From assembly GCA_003427395.1 (NCBI GenBank), contig BFEA01000111.1, forward strand, positions 2,501,854-2,530,094: a DNA stretch of 28,241 bases, read 5' to 3'. A program made the translations under genes and the position numbers. This stretch comes from Chara braunii. Lineage: Eukaryota > Streptophyta > Charophyceae > Charales > Characeae. The notes under the pieces were generated by a model. It was given only the letters and a program-made list of their open reading frames with translations. It was not told the origin of the DNA and did not search any database. Below are positions 18,842 to 27,870 of the stretch, in pieces (position 1 is the stretch's first letter; every line of letters starts with the position of its first letter).

Positions 18842-18921
18842 GGGACCTGATGGCACCCCCTTGGTCTCGCCAGTCGGACCCAGGCCCGGACTTGTCCGAC
18901 AAAACCAAGGGGGATAGTCCC
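18842..18921. repeat. three-tier nested inverted repeat
   Basis: Outer GGGAC (18842-18846) pairs with GTCCC (18917-18921). Middle CCCCCTTGGT (18856-18865) pairs perfectly with ACCAAGGGGG (18904-18913). Inner GTCGGAC (18873-18879) pairs perfectly with GTCCGAC (18894-18900) around a 14-nt loop. As RNA or single-stranded DNA it would form one long interrupted hairpin. Confidence 0.8.
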
Positions 18922-20270
18922 TAAAGACCCTCGACCCCTCAATTTCTGCCTGTCACGCTTCTTTGCTCCTTAATCGCTCACTGGCCTCGAACCCCAAACC
19001 CGTCGCTTGAAAATTCAGTACCGTAACTAATAGAACTAGGCCCAAGGCTGAGCTAAGCAGACGCGAACTACCATGTAAACAGTTTCAGGAATGTGATTGG
19101 GATTACCAGTACAAACCAGACCTTCGCCTTGGCCCACCAGCTAGTCTCCGAACCGCCAAATGACGCCTTTCGTGCCTAGGTTTGTAGTTGTCTGGTATCC
19201 TGGTCGTCGGCCGCACCACATGCTTTGTCGAAACTCTCGACTTTCCCCCAAGCCAAATCCGGAAAACCCCATCTTTCAACGCGTCGTCCAACTCAAATGT
19301 TTCCCACTCATACACAAAGTAAGGTTTTTATCTTTTTTGTAACGCATCCCTCCAGAGGTCGAGCTGGTTTGCGAAGTAGGCTCGTTTTTTTATAAAATAA
19401 AAAATATATATAACCAAAAAAAAAAAACTTACAGAAAAGGTAATTGAATCCTATGGCTTTGGCACCTTCTGCTGGCCTGGTATTGACGATGACTAACGAC
19501 TATCTCACAGTGCAACACAATAATTTGTGCCCCACACATTCTCTTATTTGGTCGTATTCGACTCGGACCCTTGTAAAGAGCAAGGTTACCAAGGTGAGCG
19601 CCCTGACGGGATTTGCCCCATCAGTGCGTTACTTTGATCAAGGATGCACCCAGTGCGACCTTTAAAAGAGACGACAAATACCCTTGTAAGGGTGTTTGCT
19701 ACAACAACGTTGACCGCGTTGAAAACGTGAATGCGAAACGCGAGTTCATTGAACGTGCGGCAACACAACACCAACAACAAGATCAACCCCTCCCTTTTCG
19801 ATGTAAAGGGTTAGGTGACGAAGCATTGTGTGGTGTAGGGCGCTGGTAGAGGTAGTGCGCCCCTTGATGGTGGAGATGATGACGGTGAGGACAAGAAGAA
19901 AAAATAAGAAGATTATGGAAGGAGAAAAAAATAGTCAGATGATGAAGAGACCAGGGAGAAGATTAAGTTAAAGATGCCCTAAACCTACAATGGGAAGAAA
20001 GATGGAAACTTCCTACAATGGGAAGCACCCATTAGAAATGTTAACGACTAGAGGGTATCACCGACATGACGATTTATGCTCACCGCTTCTTGTCTCGACG
20101 GCGAGGCAACAAGTTATTATAGTTTTGTCATATGGAATGGAGGGTGCGGGAGAGACATCGTTGAGTACTCTCGCATCACCCCCTTAGAGGTCTACTTTTA
20201 AACTCTATACAAACGTTTCGAAGATAAGACAAGGGGGATGAGAAATGCATAAAATGTTTTGAACCTACGT
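18922..20270. other. no supported gene; one hairpin shared with 5656
   Basis: ATACCCTT-GT-AAGGGTGT at 19678-19695 resembles the reverse strand of the hairpin at 5656-5673. An AT-rich low-complexity patch lies at 19386-19430 and a purine-rich patch at 19850-19970. Frames at 19444-19849 show no motif. Confidence 0.45.
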
Positions 20271-20580
20271 TACCGAACGTACACGTACGGGGCCTTTCCG
20301 TACGAAACGTACAGATAATATCTGTACGGGAACCTGTACGCCCCCGTACGACCCGTACGGGAAAAAAAAAAAAAAAAAAGAGTCATCCAAAAAATCTGAA
20401 ACAAATATATGTGATGTAACATCCCAAAACAAACAACATTTGCCCGAGCACCATCTGCAGATTCGTATTAGAATTGGAGGAAAAAAATCAAAACATTAAA
20501 CAAAAATTAGAAAAACTCGTACGGGCCTTGAGTACAAGTAGCGTACAAGAAATGAGTACAACTTGTACTCGTGCGGGGAT
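20270..20580. repeat. cluster of CGTACG/GTAC palindromes and hairpins with A18
   Basis: GTAC occurs many times. Perfect stems are CGTACGG/CCGTACG (20284-20304), CGTACAGATA-A-TATCTGTACG (20308-20328), CCCGTACG-ACC-CGTACGGG (20343-20361) and GAGTACAA-C-TTGTACTC (20554-20570). A run of 18 A follows at 20362-20379, immediately after the third stem. Confidence 0.85.
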
Positions 20581-20639
20581 GAGTACGAGTCGCAACTTAG
20601 TTTTGAACGTGCACAAGGAGAATTGAAAGTGTCACCGCC

Positions 20640-21240
20640 CTGGAGTCATACATGGACGACTTGCTGTAGGTCTCAGACCACGGAGTAACACTGCAACAGG
20701 TCCTTAAACATTTTGCCATGGCTCTGCCTAAGCCCCCCGGATCCCAAGTGTTTGCAGAGGTCATTGTGGAGCGTGCCTGCTATGCTGATTTTGATAAGCA
20801 AGCGCTGAACAAATGAGGATTACTTGCGCAGGTGAACTATTACTACAAAGATATTGAAAAAGGAAAGCATTAGAAGGGCATGATAATCTCTAACAATGTG
20901 CATGTAAAAGATAAACTCTTGGTGACGTTCAGGGGATGAGGACCAGAAGAGATTCCCCTCTAGCAGGGCGGCTACGATCAACTTAAGTATGAGCAATGTT
21001 TTCAGGGAGGTCAAGTAGTTGTACGAGGCGCCTATGTGACCGTGGCAGCCTTAGGGGAAGGGCAAAGTGGAGGCCGAGAAAGAAGAGGTGGAGGTCGGGG
21101 ACAAACTGCTATGGGATTCGAAGGTGGAAAGGGCTTCCAAGCGGGTGATAAGGTCTATGGTATCCCGTACGGTGACGAAGCATCCCCACTTACCAGCAAG
21201 ACGGGGGGGGCAACTATGCGCTCTTCAACAATAGTGGTTA
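20640..21240 (+). pseudogene. possible decayed gene fragment, identity uncertain
   Basis: One direction reads as protein-like for about 600 bp with scattered stops. Near 20640-20815 it gives ALPKPPGSQVFAEVIVERA followed by DFDKQALNK. Around 21110-21200 it gives GFQAGDKVYGIPYGDEAS then LTSKTGG. The G-D-x-V-Y-G phrase recalls a segment of medium-chain dehydrogenases (quinone-oxidoreductase type), but no cofactor motif is visible and this assignment is weak. Several in-frame stops and at least one shift rule out an intact gene. The frame 21036-21266 is the longest open part and contains a Gly/Arg-rich stretch. It could also be chance. Confidence 0.25.
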
Positions 21241-21262
21241 GGGGTATAAAGGGGAGAGAGGG

Positions 21263-21596
21263 TTAACGGAGACCCTAATTTTCAGACCAACGGAGACCCT
21301 AATTTTCAGACCACTTGCCATGTCATTTATATGAAAACTAAAGGGTCATTTTAATCAAACTTGCCACCAATTCGTAGAGTGGAGACCGTACTAACTAACT
21401 ACAAAAAAAAAATCAAAAAAATAAAAATCAAAAAAACATATAAAACAACAACGCAAAAGTGCATTTTCATGAAATTTCGCAAATATTTTAATTTCAGAAA
21501 TATTGAGAAATTTCAGAAATCTTAACAGAGGAAATTCCAATTCTCCAAATGACACAAGATTTGGCACACACCAAGGTTGAACCAAAACAAGAACAG

Positions 21597-21628
<32 letters not shown>

Positions 21629-21696
21629 AGACCCCGAAACCCTAATTTTAGTTTTGGACTCATTACCCAGAGCCTGAAAATGGGGGTCCCCGTTAA
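21263..21696. mobile_element. MITE-like element with ~19-bp TIRs flanked by TTAA
   Basis: CGGAGACCCTAATTTTCAG (21267-21285) and CTGAAAATGGGGGTCCCCG (21674-21692) are inverted copies agreeing at 16 of 19 positions. Each is bordered by TTAA (21263-21266 and 21693-21696). TTAA duplication is typical of piggyBac-type insertion. The flanking GG and CC also match, so the TIRs could instead be read as 25 bp (22 of 25). The left TIR is duplicated in tandem (24-bp units at 21267 and 21291), and a third similar phrase, CGAAACCCTAATTTTAG, lies near 21636. The interior is AT-rich, includes 30 A (21597-21626) and has no transposase, so the element is non-autonomous. Confidence 0.6.
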
Positions 21697-21698
21697 CC

Positions 21699-22129
21699 AT
21701 TTGTGCAGCGTAGGTACCCTCGACATCCGGGGCGTAAAGAAAGACAACTCTGGATTGCCATAAAGATGTCGGAAGCAGTCTGACGATAAAGGATTGAAGA
21801 TAGGCAATGCCTGAAGTGCGGAGACCCCAACCACATCATTCCCTTGTCTGGAGGTATGCAAACCGTCAAACAGGGATGACCAGTAGGAATTGTAGTTGCT
21901 CTTACGATAACTAGGGCCTCAAATTTTGATAGACGAAAAGAAGCACACGTTGAAGAAGGTACCTTATGTCTGAGGGCCTCAATGACAAAACCTGATGTTG
22001 ATCCCCACCTGTTGATTGTCTCGGGACCGCTTGTGTGATCGCTCTCTAGGTGGTTCCCTCACATACATCAATGATGAACACATCACTCGCCGCCAAGCCT
22101 GGATCAAAATGAAGAAGAAGTCAAAATGA
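21699..22129. other. no gene seen
   Basis: Unassigned sequence between the MITE-like element and the first recognisable pol domain. It may include decayed gag or linker sequence, but no zinc knuckle is visible. Confidence 0.4.
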
Positions 22130-22435
22130 CAATTAATCATAGCAGATGTTGAGGTTAGTAGGACTATAATAGGCATGTTAGCAGACCATGGTTTGACGCA
22201 TGGTTATATTAGCAGAAAATTATTGAAGAAACTGCACCTAAGAATGAAAGTGCATAAGTGGGAGGAGTTATTTGTAAGTAAACTTGCTGACAATCGAAAG
22301 ATGGGAGTGAATGAGTTTGTTGAGGGGGTTACGACATATTTGTTATTGGAGGGGGAGAATAAGAAGAGTGAGATAATATTTAATTCTCAGACTTTTCTAG
22401 TGGAGGACAATCTACCATTTGATATAAAATTATGA
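22130..22435 (+). pseudogene. retropepsin-like protease remnant of a Ty3/gypsy-type pol
   Basis: The domain would cleave the retroelement polyprotein. The frame reads ...ADVEVSRTIIGMLADHG then THGYISRKLLKKLHL. It aligns by eye with the retropepsin start of the form hydrophobic-x-D-S/T-G-A-T-x-x-F/Y-I-S; here the D-S-G triad reads D-H-G. A later ...FLVEDNLPFDIKL fits the distal part of such proteases (hLPh-hD). The frame stops at 22433, although weakly protein-like sequence goes on towards the reverse transcriptase. It lies directly upstream of RT in the usual protease-RT-RNase H-integrase order. The altered triad and stop indicate an inactive copy. Confidence 0.6.
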
Positions 22436-22699
22436 ACGGATTGGGAAGAGGCCTCAAGGGTCGTCGGATGTGAAGATGGGTAAGCATGAGTGTTGACTGC
22501 CCAATCATGAAGATGGGAAAAAGAAAGTCAAACTTTTTCATGAGTCTGGAGTTCAGTCTGCCCTTTCCTTGTATTGCATGAGTGCGCCCACATTCGCGGT
22601 CCAACACGATCTTGTTGCTAAGCCTCTATTGCATATGTCAAGCCGATTAGTGAGGATAACAAGGAGGCGGAACTCCAAGTTCATAATCTATTGATGGAA

Positions 22700-23470
22700 T
22701 TCGCAAATGTGAGAAAACCCCCAACTGATGTAGTTGAGAGGGAGATCGGGCACCTGATAGAGATTTAACATGGTAGCAAGACTCCAAAGGATCTGATTCA
22801 TAAAATATCCCTCAAAGATTTGGATGAGATGAAGAAACGGCTCGATGAAATGATTGAGAAAACTTGAATTGAGCCCAGTTCCTTGTTCTAAGGGGCACCA
22901 ATCATATTTGTGCCGAAGAAAAAACGTGAATTACGCATGTGCATAGACTATAGAGGTCTTAGTGCTATCACTATTAAGAATGTTGAACCACTACCCATAA
23001 TTTATGGTTTGCTAGACAGGGTGCAGGGATGCAATTATTTATTTAAGATTGATCTAAAATCGATGTCAGATAGAGGTACAACCCAAAAATCAACATAAAA
23101 CGATATTTTGGACTAGGTACAATCATTATGAGTTTGTGGCCATGCTGTTTGGACTGATCAACGCCCCTACAATGTTCCAAAGGTATATGAATGACATGTT
23201 CAAATATTGGTTGGACAAATTTGTTGTAGTATGTTTAGACGATGTATTAATTTTTGGTAAGTTTCTTAAGGAGTACCAAAAACATCTTCGATTGATTTTA
23301 AACGAGCTTCGTGAAGCTAAGTTCAAGATCAATCCCAAAACGTGTGAATGGGCAAAATATAAGGTCTGGTACCTAGATGGAGACGATGTTAGACCGAAGG
23401 ATGCAAAAATTGTAGCAATTAGAGATTGACCAACCCCACAGCCATTATCTGAATTGCGATCATTCCTTGG
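22700..23470 (+). pseudogene. reverse transcriptase remnant, Ty3/gypsy type
   Basis: RNA-dependent DNA polymerase domain of an LTR retrotransposon. Conserved pieces in order are FVPKKKRELRMCIDYRGLS (22907-22963), PLP..., LLDRVQG, FKIDLKS (motif A Asp retained, near 23050), then after a frameshift near 23100 EFVAMLFGLINAPTMFQ (motif B, usual MPFGL reading MLFGL), and VVCLDDVLIF (motif C, usual Y-x-D-D reading C-L-D-D, 23228-23257). KINPKTCEWAK and SELRSFLGLTNYY (23448-23486) follow. In-frame stops occur upstream near 22864 and 22890 and at 23427. At least one frameshift and several stops mean it cannot be translated intact, though the metal-binding aspartates remain. Confidence 0.9.
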
Positions 23471-23499
23471 ATTGACGAACTACTACCATAGTTGTACCG

Positions 23500-23880
23500 T
23501 TATGCAAGTTGTTGCGAAAACAGACTCTTTGGAAGTGGGACAAAGACTGCACGTTCGCTTTCAAAAAGTTGAAGAAGTGTCTGATTAAGTACCAAGTCCG
23601 GAAGATCGATGATCCGTCACTCTCGTTTATCGTGACCTTGGATGCGAGTTAATACGGCGTAGGCGTGGTCCTACAACAAAATGATGGCAATGAATATCAA
23701 CCAATGAAGTCATGTCATGTAGGTTGCGATGTGAGAAGGTTGCTACATCAACTTACGAGCAAAAATTGTTGCCTTGAGAAAAATTTTAACCCATTAGAGA
23801 CATTCTTTGCTAGAACGACCTTGCATTGGCTGAAGACTTAGGCTAATATGTCTACTAACTTAGCAAAAAGTTTAATTTCA
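23500..23880 (+). pseudogene. RNase H remnant of the same pol
   Basis: This domain degrades the RNA of RNA-DNA hybrids. The frame (shifted relative to the RT palm) reads KQTLWKWDKDCTFAFKKLK, then PSLSFIVTLDAS, a stop (TAA at about 23650), and YGVGVVLQQNDGNEYQP. The Asp in TLDAS corresponds to the first catalytic carboxylate. STYEQKLLPLRK then follows, with its Glu at the expected second position. LHWLKT and a stop come later. The section between the YE block and LHWLKT is garbled by shifts. Multiple stops show decay. Confidence 0.75.
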
Positions 23881-23885
23881 GACTC

Positions 23886-24181
23886 AAGCCTGTGAAAGGC
23901 AAGTACAATGTTGTAACTGATCCGTTGAGCCGATGAGCAAATTATTTTGGAGTTATAATCACCTATCTAGATGCAGGTGTCGAGCCACAGTAAAATATTC
24001 GAGAGGCTTATAGCGAAGATAAGGTATATAACAAAATTATCCGCAAGGTTCAGTCTGCACCTCACGAGGAGCCCAACTATCAAATGGTTGATGGTCTGAT
24101 GTTTGAGAAGACCAATAGGGAGGACAGCCCGTGCGTGGTGAGCAGCGAAGAAATACCACGATTTAAAAAAACACTTTGAAA
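23886..24181 (+). pseudogene. pol linker and first half of the integrase HHCC zinc finger
   Basis: The frame reads KPVKGKYNVVTDPLSR, stop, ANYFGVIITYLDAGVEPQ, stop, then NIREAYSEDKVYNKIIRKVQ and MVDGLMFEKTNRED. KYNVV-D-LSR is the well-known end of the gypsy RNase H domain, and the rest is the linker before integrase. In a neighbouring frame near 24154-24177 KKYHD and KKHF give the first and second His of the HHCC finger. The frame then runs into the inserted element at 24182. The last eight bases CTTTGAAA are probably a decayed target-site copy. Confidence 0.75.
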
Positions 24182-25072
24182 CACTGGATTCGTGAAAACC
24201 TAACAAAACGACAAAACCTCATATTATTTATAAAATGAAAAAGTAAAAGTCAAACTGTTTTTTTAACACGGAAACAAGGCGTTTTTAAATGTTTTTCCAT
24301 AAAGGAGTAAAAAAACCATATGAAAAATCAACCGTTCCTCAAAATGTGTAAGAAAACCCTTTCTTGCAAAATCCTCTTATATGTCTATAAGTCATTCTCA
24401 ACAGATTGACAAAAATAAATAACTCAAATATGATAGGTTTTAAGGACTATAAGGCAAACTTGAAAGATGTTTAAAAAAAATGAATTTTGGTGAATACTCA
24501 TTCATAGAACTATAAGTCATTTTCAGCAGTTAGGTAAAAACCAAGATCTGTGAAAAATAGTTTATAAATCAATTTTGATGTTAACAATATAACCCTTAGC
24601 AAAAAATATATGTTATTTAAAATAAGAATACTAACAACTTTTGTCTGGGAGACACCTTTAAATTCTTAATCAAACACAAGTTTATAATTTTTAAAAAGTG
24701 GAGAAAAAATTAAAACCAATAGTAGAAAATAATATATTCGCCCAAACATGAGGTAATATGTTTAAAAACATGTTTGCGCATTCGAAAACCCCCAAATGCG
24801 TTCATCGTGCTATACATCTTATATGACTATAAACATGATATTTTGAGATAACAAAAAAATGAGATATTTCGGTTCTTAAGCATACGTTATTTCACAAGGT
24901 AGTGATTTTATGTGGAAAAAGTTTTTTTTCTCCTCGTCACTTCCAGTGGTTGTGAAAAAGTAATTTTCTATTTTTGTTCCTGAAGGAGGCTTGAAAAAAG
25001 TACTATCATAATTTTGAATACACTTCGTGCAAACCTAACAATTTGTTTTGTTAGGTTTTCATGAATCCTGTG
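24182..25072. mobile_element. non-autonomous hAT-like TIR element, 891 bp, inserted in pol
   Basis: The left end 24182-24209 (CACTGGATTCGTG...) and right end 25045-25072 are inverted copies matching at 26 of 28 positions. The flanking octamers CTTTGAAA (24174-24181) and TTTTGGAT (25073-25080) agree at 5 of 8. Both are explained by an original CTTTGGAT, which is what the integrase GHFG codons predict at this point. An 8-bp target duplication and CA-starting ends are typical of hAT transposons. The interior is AT-rich with no transposase. It carries internal copies of CTATAAGTCATT (near 24390 and 24511). The right end has an extra foldback (25024-25040 with 25049-25065). Confidence 0.75.
25024..25065. 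repeat. subterminal foldback at the right end of the TIR element
   Basis: TTCGTGCAAACCTAACA (25024-25040) pairs with TGTTAGGTTTTCATGAA (25049-25065) with one mismatch and one G-T. The left arm is a second, direct-orientation copy of the left terminal repeat. Confidence 0.8.
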
Positions 25073-25184
25073 TTTTGGATGAAAGAAAACATACTCTAAC
25101 ATCGTTAGGTCCTACGCGTGGACATGCATGAAAGAGGACTGTATCCTTACATTCAGGGTTGCAAAGTGTGTTAACAGAACAAGA
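25073..25184 (+). pseudogene. second half of the integrase HHCC zinc finger
   Basis: After the inserted element the frame resumes with KTYSNIVRSYAW and CMKEDC. A frameshift near 25145 then gives YIQGCKVC, with the C-x2-C pair at 25160 and 25169, followed at once by TAA where this family usually has Gln (CAA to TAA is one change), then QNKSFMK. Together with the two His codons before 24182 this completes the HHCC motif, so the element split one domain. Confidence 0.8.
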
Positions 25185-25710
25185 GTTTCATGAAGTTTCC
25201 CCTAGGATTGTTGAAACTGCTCCCTATACCTTCATGCATAGAGATCTTAGTTTCCATTAACTTTATGGACACTAAAGTCAAAAGTCGAAGCGGTAACACT
25301 CAAGTGATGGTCATAGTTGATAGGTTTAGTAAGTTTGTTGTTTTTGTTCCTAATCTTGTTTTTTATCATTGGGTTGCATAGTACGGACACCCATTGACCA
25401 TCGTTAGTGATAAAGATACGCGGTTCACTGACGATAACTCACAATAGTTTAGGTAAGTCTGTGGGTTTAGACTAACCATGTCATCAGACAGACATCCTGA
25501 GACCAACGGATAAACAAAGCAGATGGACAAATTGCTACAGCAATTGCTTCGCATGTACATTATACCAGATCAGGTAGACCAGGACAAACTTTTTCCTAAG
25601 GTAGTTTGTGCCGATAGCAACTTTGTACATCTAGCAATGAGTCAAACGCCAAATGAGTTGCACAAGGGGTGGCATCCCCAACGACCGATAGACTGCCTCA
25701 ATTTGGATTA
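25185..25710 (+). pseudogene. integrase catalytic core remnant
   Basis: The DDE core joins retroelement DNA to the genome. The frame reads FPLGLLKLLPIPS, VSINFMDTK, SGNTQVMVIVDRFSKFVVFVP, a stop, then YGHPLTIVSDKDTRF, two stops, SSDRHPETNG, stop, TKQMDKLLQQLLRMY and SQTPNELHKGWHPQRP. The first catalytic Asp (S-x-D-F) is Asn here (S-I-N-F). The second (IVSD) is kept. The Glu of the usual G-Q-T-E is Lys (T-K-Q). At least four stops interrupt the core. It is clearly dead. Confidence 0.9.
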
Positions 25711-25727
25711 AATTCAGAGACTCTCAC

Positions 25728-25943
25728 TTGACATTAAATAATTTGCAATTCACTACAAGAAGGAGATACAAAATTATTGAGAACATTCGGATGGCCCAAC
25801 ATCAGATGGCGGAACAAGCCAATAAGCACTATAGACGTCAAAGTTCGTTGTTGGAGATCTTATTTGGGTTTAAGTTAAAGGAGTTCATTCCGGAGGAGAA
25901 CATTTCTCAAAAGTTTTACCTATTTAGCTCTAGATGTCATTAG
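25728..25943 (+). pseudogene. integrase C-terminal linker region
   Basis: The frame includes RYKIIENIRMAQHQMAEQAN and KHYRRQ, the helical segment normally found after the gypsy integrase core, and KEFIPEENISQKFYLF. It is out of frame with the core (25711 stop) and ends at 25943. Confidence 0.7.
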
Positions 25944-26046
25944 TGATGTAGACAGTCTCTCTTACACCATTGACATTTCGTTGTATCTGCACACATGCAC
26001 CAATATTCCACGCATCTAAGTTGCTGCCTTATGTTATTAACGACAG

Positions 26047-26255
26047 GTTCCTCTTGATGTGGATGGATGTAATGACATGGACCGCATTATAAAAAAGATG
26101 TATACCCAACGAGGATAAGAGGTGGACCACAACGCAATTTAAAGTAAGGTTCACCTATGAAGAGTTGGAAGATGACCGATGGTACACTAAAGATAGGTTG
26201 ATGGAAAGCGCACCTTATCTTGTATGTTACTGTAAGTGTGTCAGTTAAAGGAATA
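26047..26255 (+). pseudogene. chromodomain-like C-terminus of pol
   Basis: The frame reads VPLDVDGCNDMDRIIKK, then a stop and shift, then KVRFTYEELEDDRWYTKDR followed by LMESAP. The order I-x-x-R/K...K-V-R-F...E-x-x-W is chromodomain-like, as in plant chromoviruses, where it targets integration to marked chromatin. Decay makes the assignment moderate. No LTR could be identified after it. Confidence 0.55.
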
Positions 26256-27150
26256 ACATTGTAAATAGAAGAAAATTGAATTTTTATCGGAGGACCTCAA
26301 AATTAAACCAGCGGAAGTGAAAGGATTTCACACAGTCGGTCCCTAAACGTCCCAATTAATTCAGTAAGCTAAAGTGTCAGCAGGGTAGGCATAGGGTCTG
26401 TAGGATGAGGTTGTAGGTAAGCAACTATAGTACCTGCAAGCACGTAAAGTTCCTAAGGCTCAATTTCGCAATAGCCTCTCTTGGTCAACGAAAGTAGGAA
26501 ACTTTCCTAAGATGACAATTTGGCAAAGACAGAGTGGTAGATTGATAGGGACCCTTGGCCTTCTGGATCCAGAAGACTGCAGGACTTTGTGTTTTCTCTT
26601 GATAACCTTTCCCTCCCTTGTTTGTGGGGGCAAAACTCTGATTCCTCCCCCCTTCATCCCCCCTTCCCCTGTCGCCTCCTCCTCCCTTCCTATGAGTATC
26701 TCCTTGTTCCCTTCCTTCTCTTTCTCCTCTTTTTTCTTTTTTACCAACTCTTCCTCCTCCTCCTCCTCACCTCCCTCCTCCCACCGTCCTCCTCAACCTC
26801 CTTTTCTCATCCTCCTATCACCACCGCTTCCCTCCGCTCTTTGTAAGGGAGGATTCCCCTCCATCTAGCACCTTCACTGCTACCATTGATACCTTTTCCT
26901 GTCTCAGGTCTTGTTCGTTCTAATTGCTCGTGATACATTGTTCTTTCCTTTGTTTATATCTAGCGCCTGATGGCATATAGATAGCCCATTGTTGGGGGGG
27001 GCAACTTGTATACTATTCTGCAAGATATTTATTTCTTTTTCCGATTGTGAAGAATTTACAAACAGTGCCTTGAACCCCCATTTAGTTACCTGTGTAGAGA
27101 GAGGAAGGTGAAATCTGGCGAGGTCTTCTGAGAAAAAAATTGGGTTTACC
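26256..27150. other. no gene; pyrimidine-rich tract at about 26590-26850
   Basis: A C/T-rich stretch with CCTCCT repeats forms the middle of this region and produces long proline/serine or lysine/glutamate frames on the two strands. A G8 run lies at about 26993-27000. Confidence 0.6.
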
Positions 27151-27706
27151 TTCACTTCTCTTCCTAGTAACAATACCGTCATACTTCTTTGCCCTACATT
27201 GGTGGCTCAGAGGGAAGCCAAAGGAGAAAACTAAGTAAAATTATGGTTTATGAGTTTTCTGCTGGGGAAAGTTGTATCATAGCTAATAAGGGAGAGAGAT
27301 CGACATTGTTGTTACTACTTTTGTTCCTTTGTCAGAATTTCGTCATCGGAGACAACAAAGACGAGGATTTTGAACGATGTTGTTCCCTCCTCTCTTGCGA
27401 GGTCATGCTAGATGTTAATTGCAATTTCTTTGTGGCTATCTGCCTCATTACCCCCCTAAACATCAACATGGATTTCACTTGCCTATGTGATTTATAAAAA
27501 CGAATCATGCACGTCATATTCCTTACTTTATGACTCAGCTATAAAAAAATAAAAAATAAATAATAAAAGAATAAAGAGGAACAGACCACACTAGCGTCCC
27601 TATGGAAAAAAGGAGCACTGTCAAGGACAGCGACAAAGAAAAGGCGAAAAAAAAAAAAAAAGGATAAATAATTTTTTTTTTAATGCTTTGGATGAATGTA
27701 TCTATT
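27151..27706. other. no supported gene
   Basis: A 102-codon frame at 27189-27497 has a Leu run and no motif. A and T runs (27541-27570 and 27646-27681) precede the SINE-like element. Confidence 0.45.
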
Positions 27707-27870
27707 GGATGCTGGAACCGGTTTCCAGTAAGTGCAACTCCATACCAAAAGATACATCAGCCTTATAATCAAGGCCTCAATCCTGGTGGTTCTCTCACCA
27801 CGGGATGAAGAGCTTGCAGGGAGAGCTATTACCCCCCCTCAAAAAAAAAAAAACAAAAAAAAAAAAACAA
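27707..27870 (+). mobile_element. SINE-like retroposon copy 2, A-rich tail
   Basis: Begins GGATGCTGGAACCGGTTTCC and ends in two A13 runs separated by C. The first ~46 bp align with the copy at 17381; the 3' parts are diverged. A small foldback GGTGGT-TCTCTC-ACCACG lies near 27786-27801. Non-coding. Confidence 0.65.

Noticed and set aside
24240-25020. Transposase within the hAT-like element
   Set aside because: No open frame of useful length or recognisable motif; the interior is AT-rich with many stops on both strands.
26512-26868. 118-codon Ser/Pro/Phe-rich frame
   Set aside because: It is produced by the pyrimidine-rich tract; the opposite strand gives an equally long Lys/Glu-rich frame.
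27189-27497. 102-codon frame with a Leu run
   Set aside because: No motif, no transcript signal and an AT-rich, retroposon-rich context.
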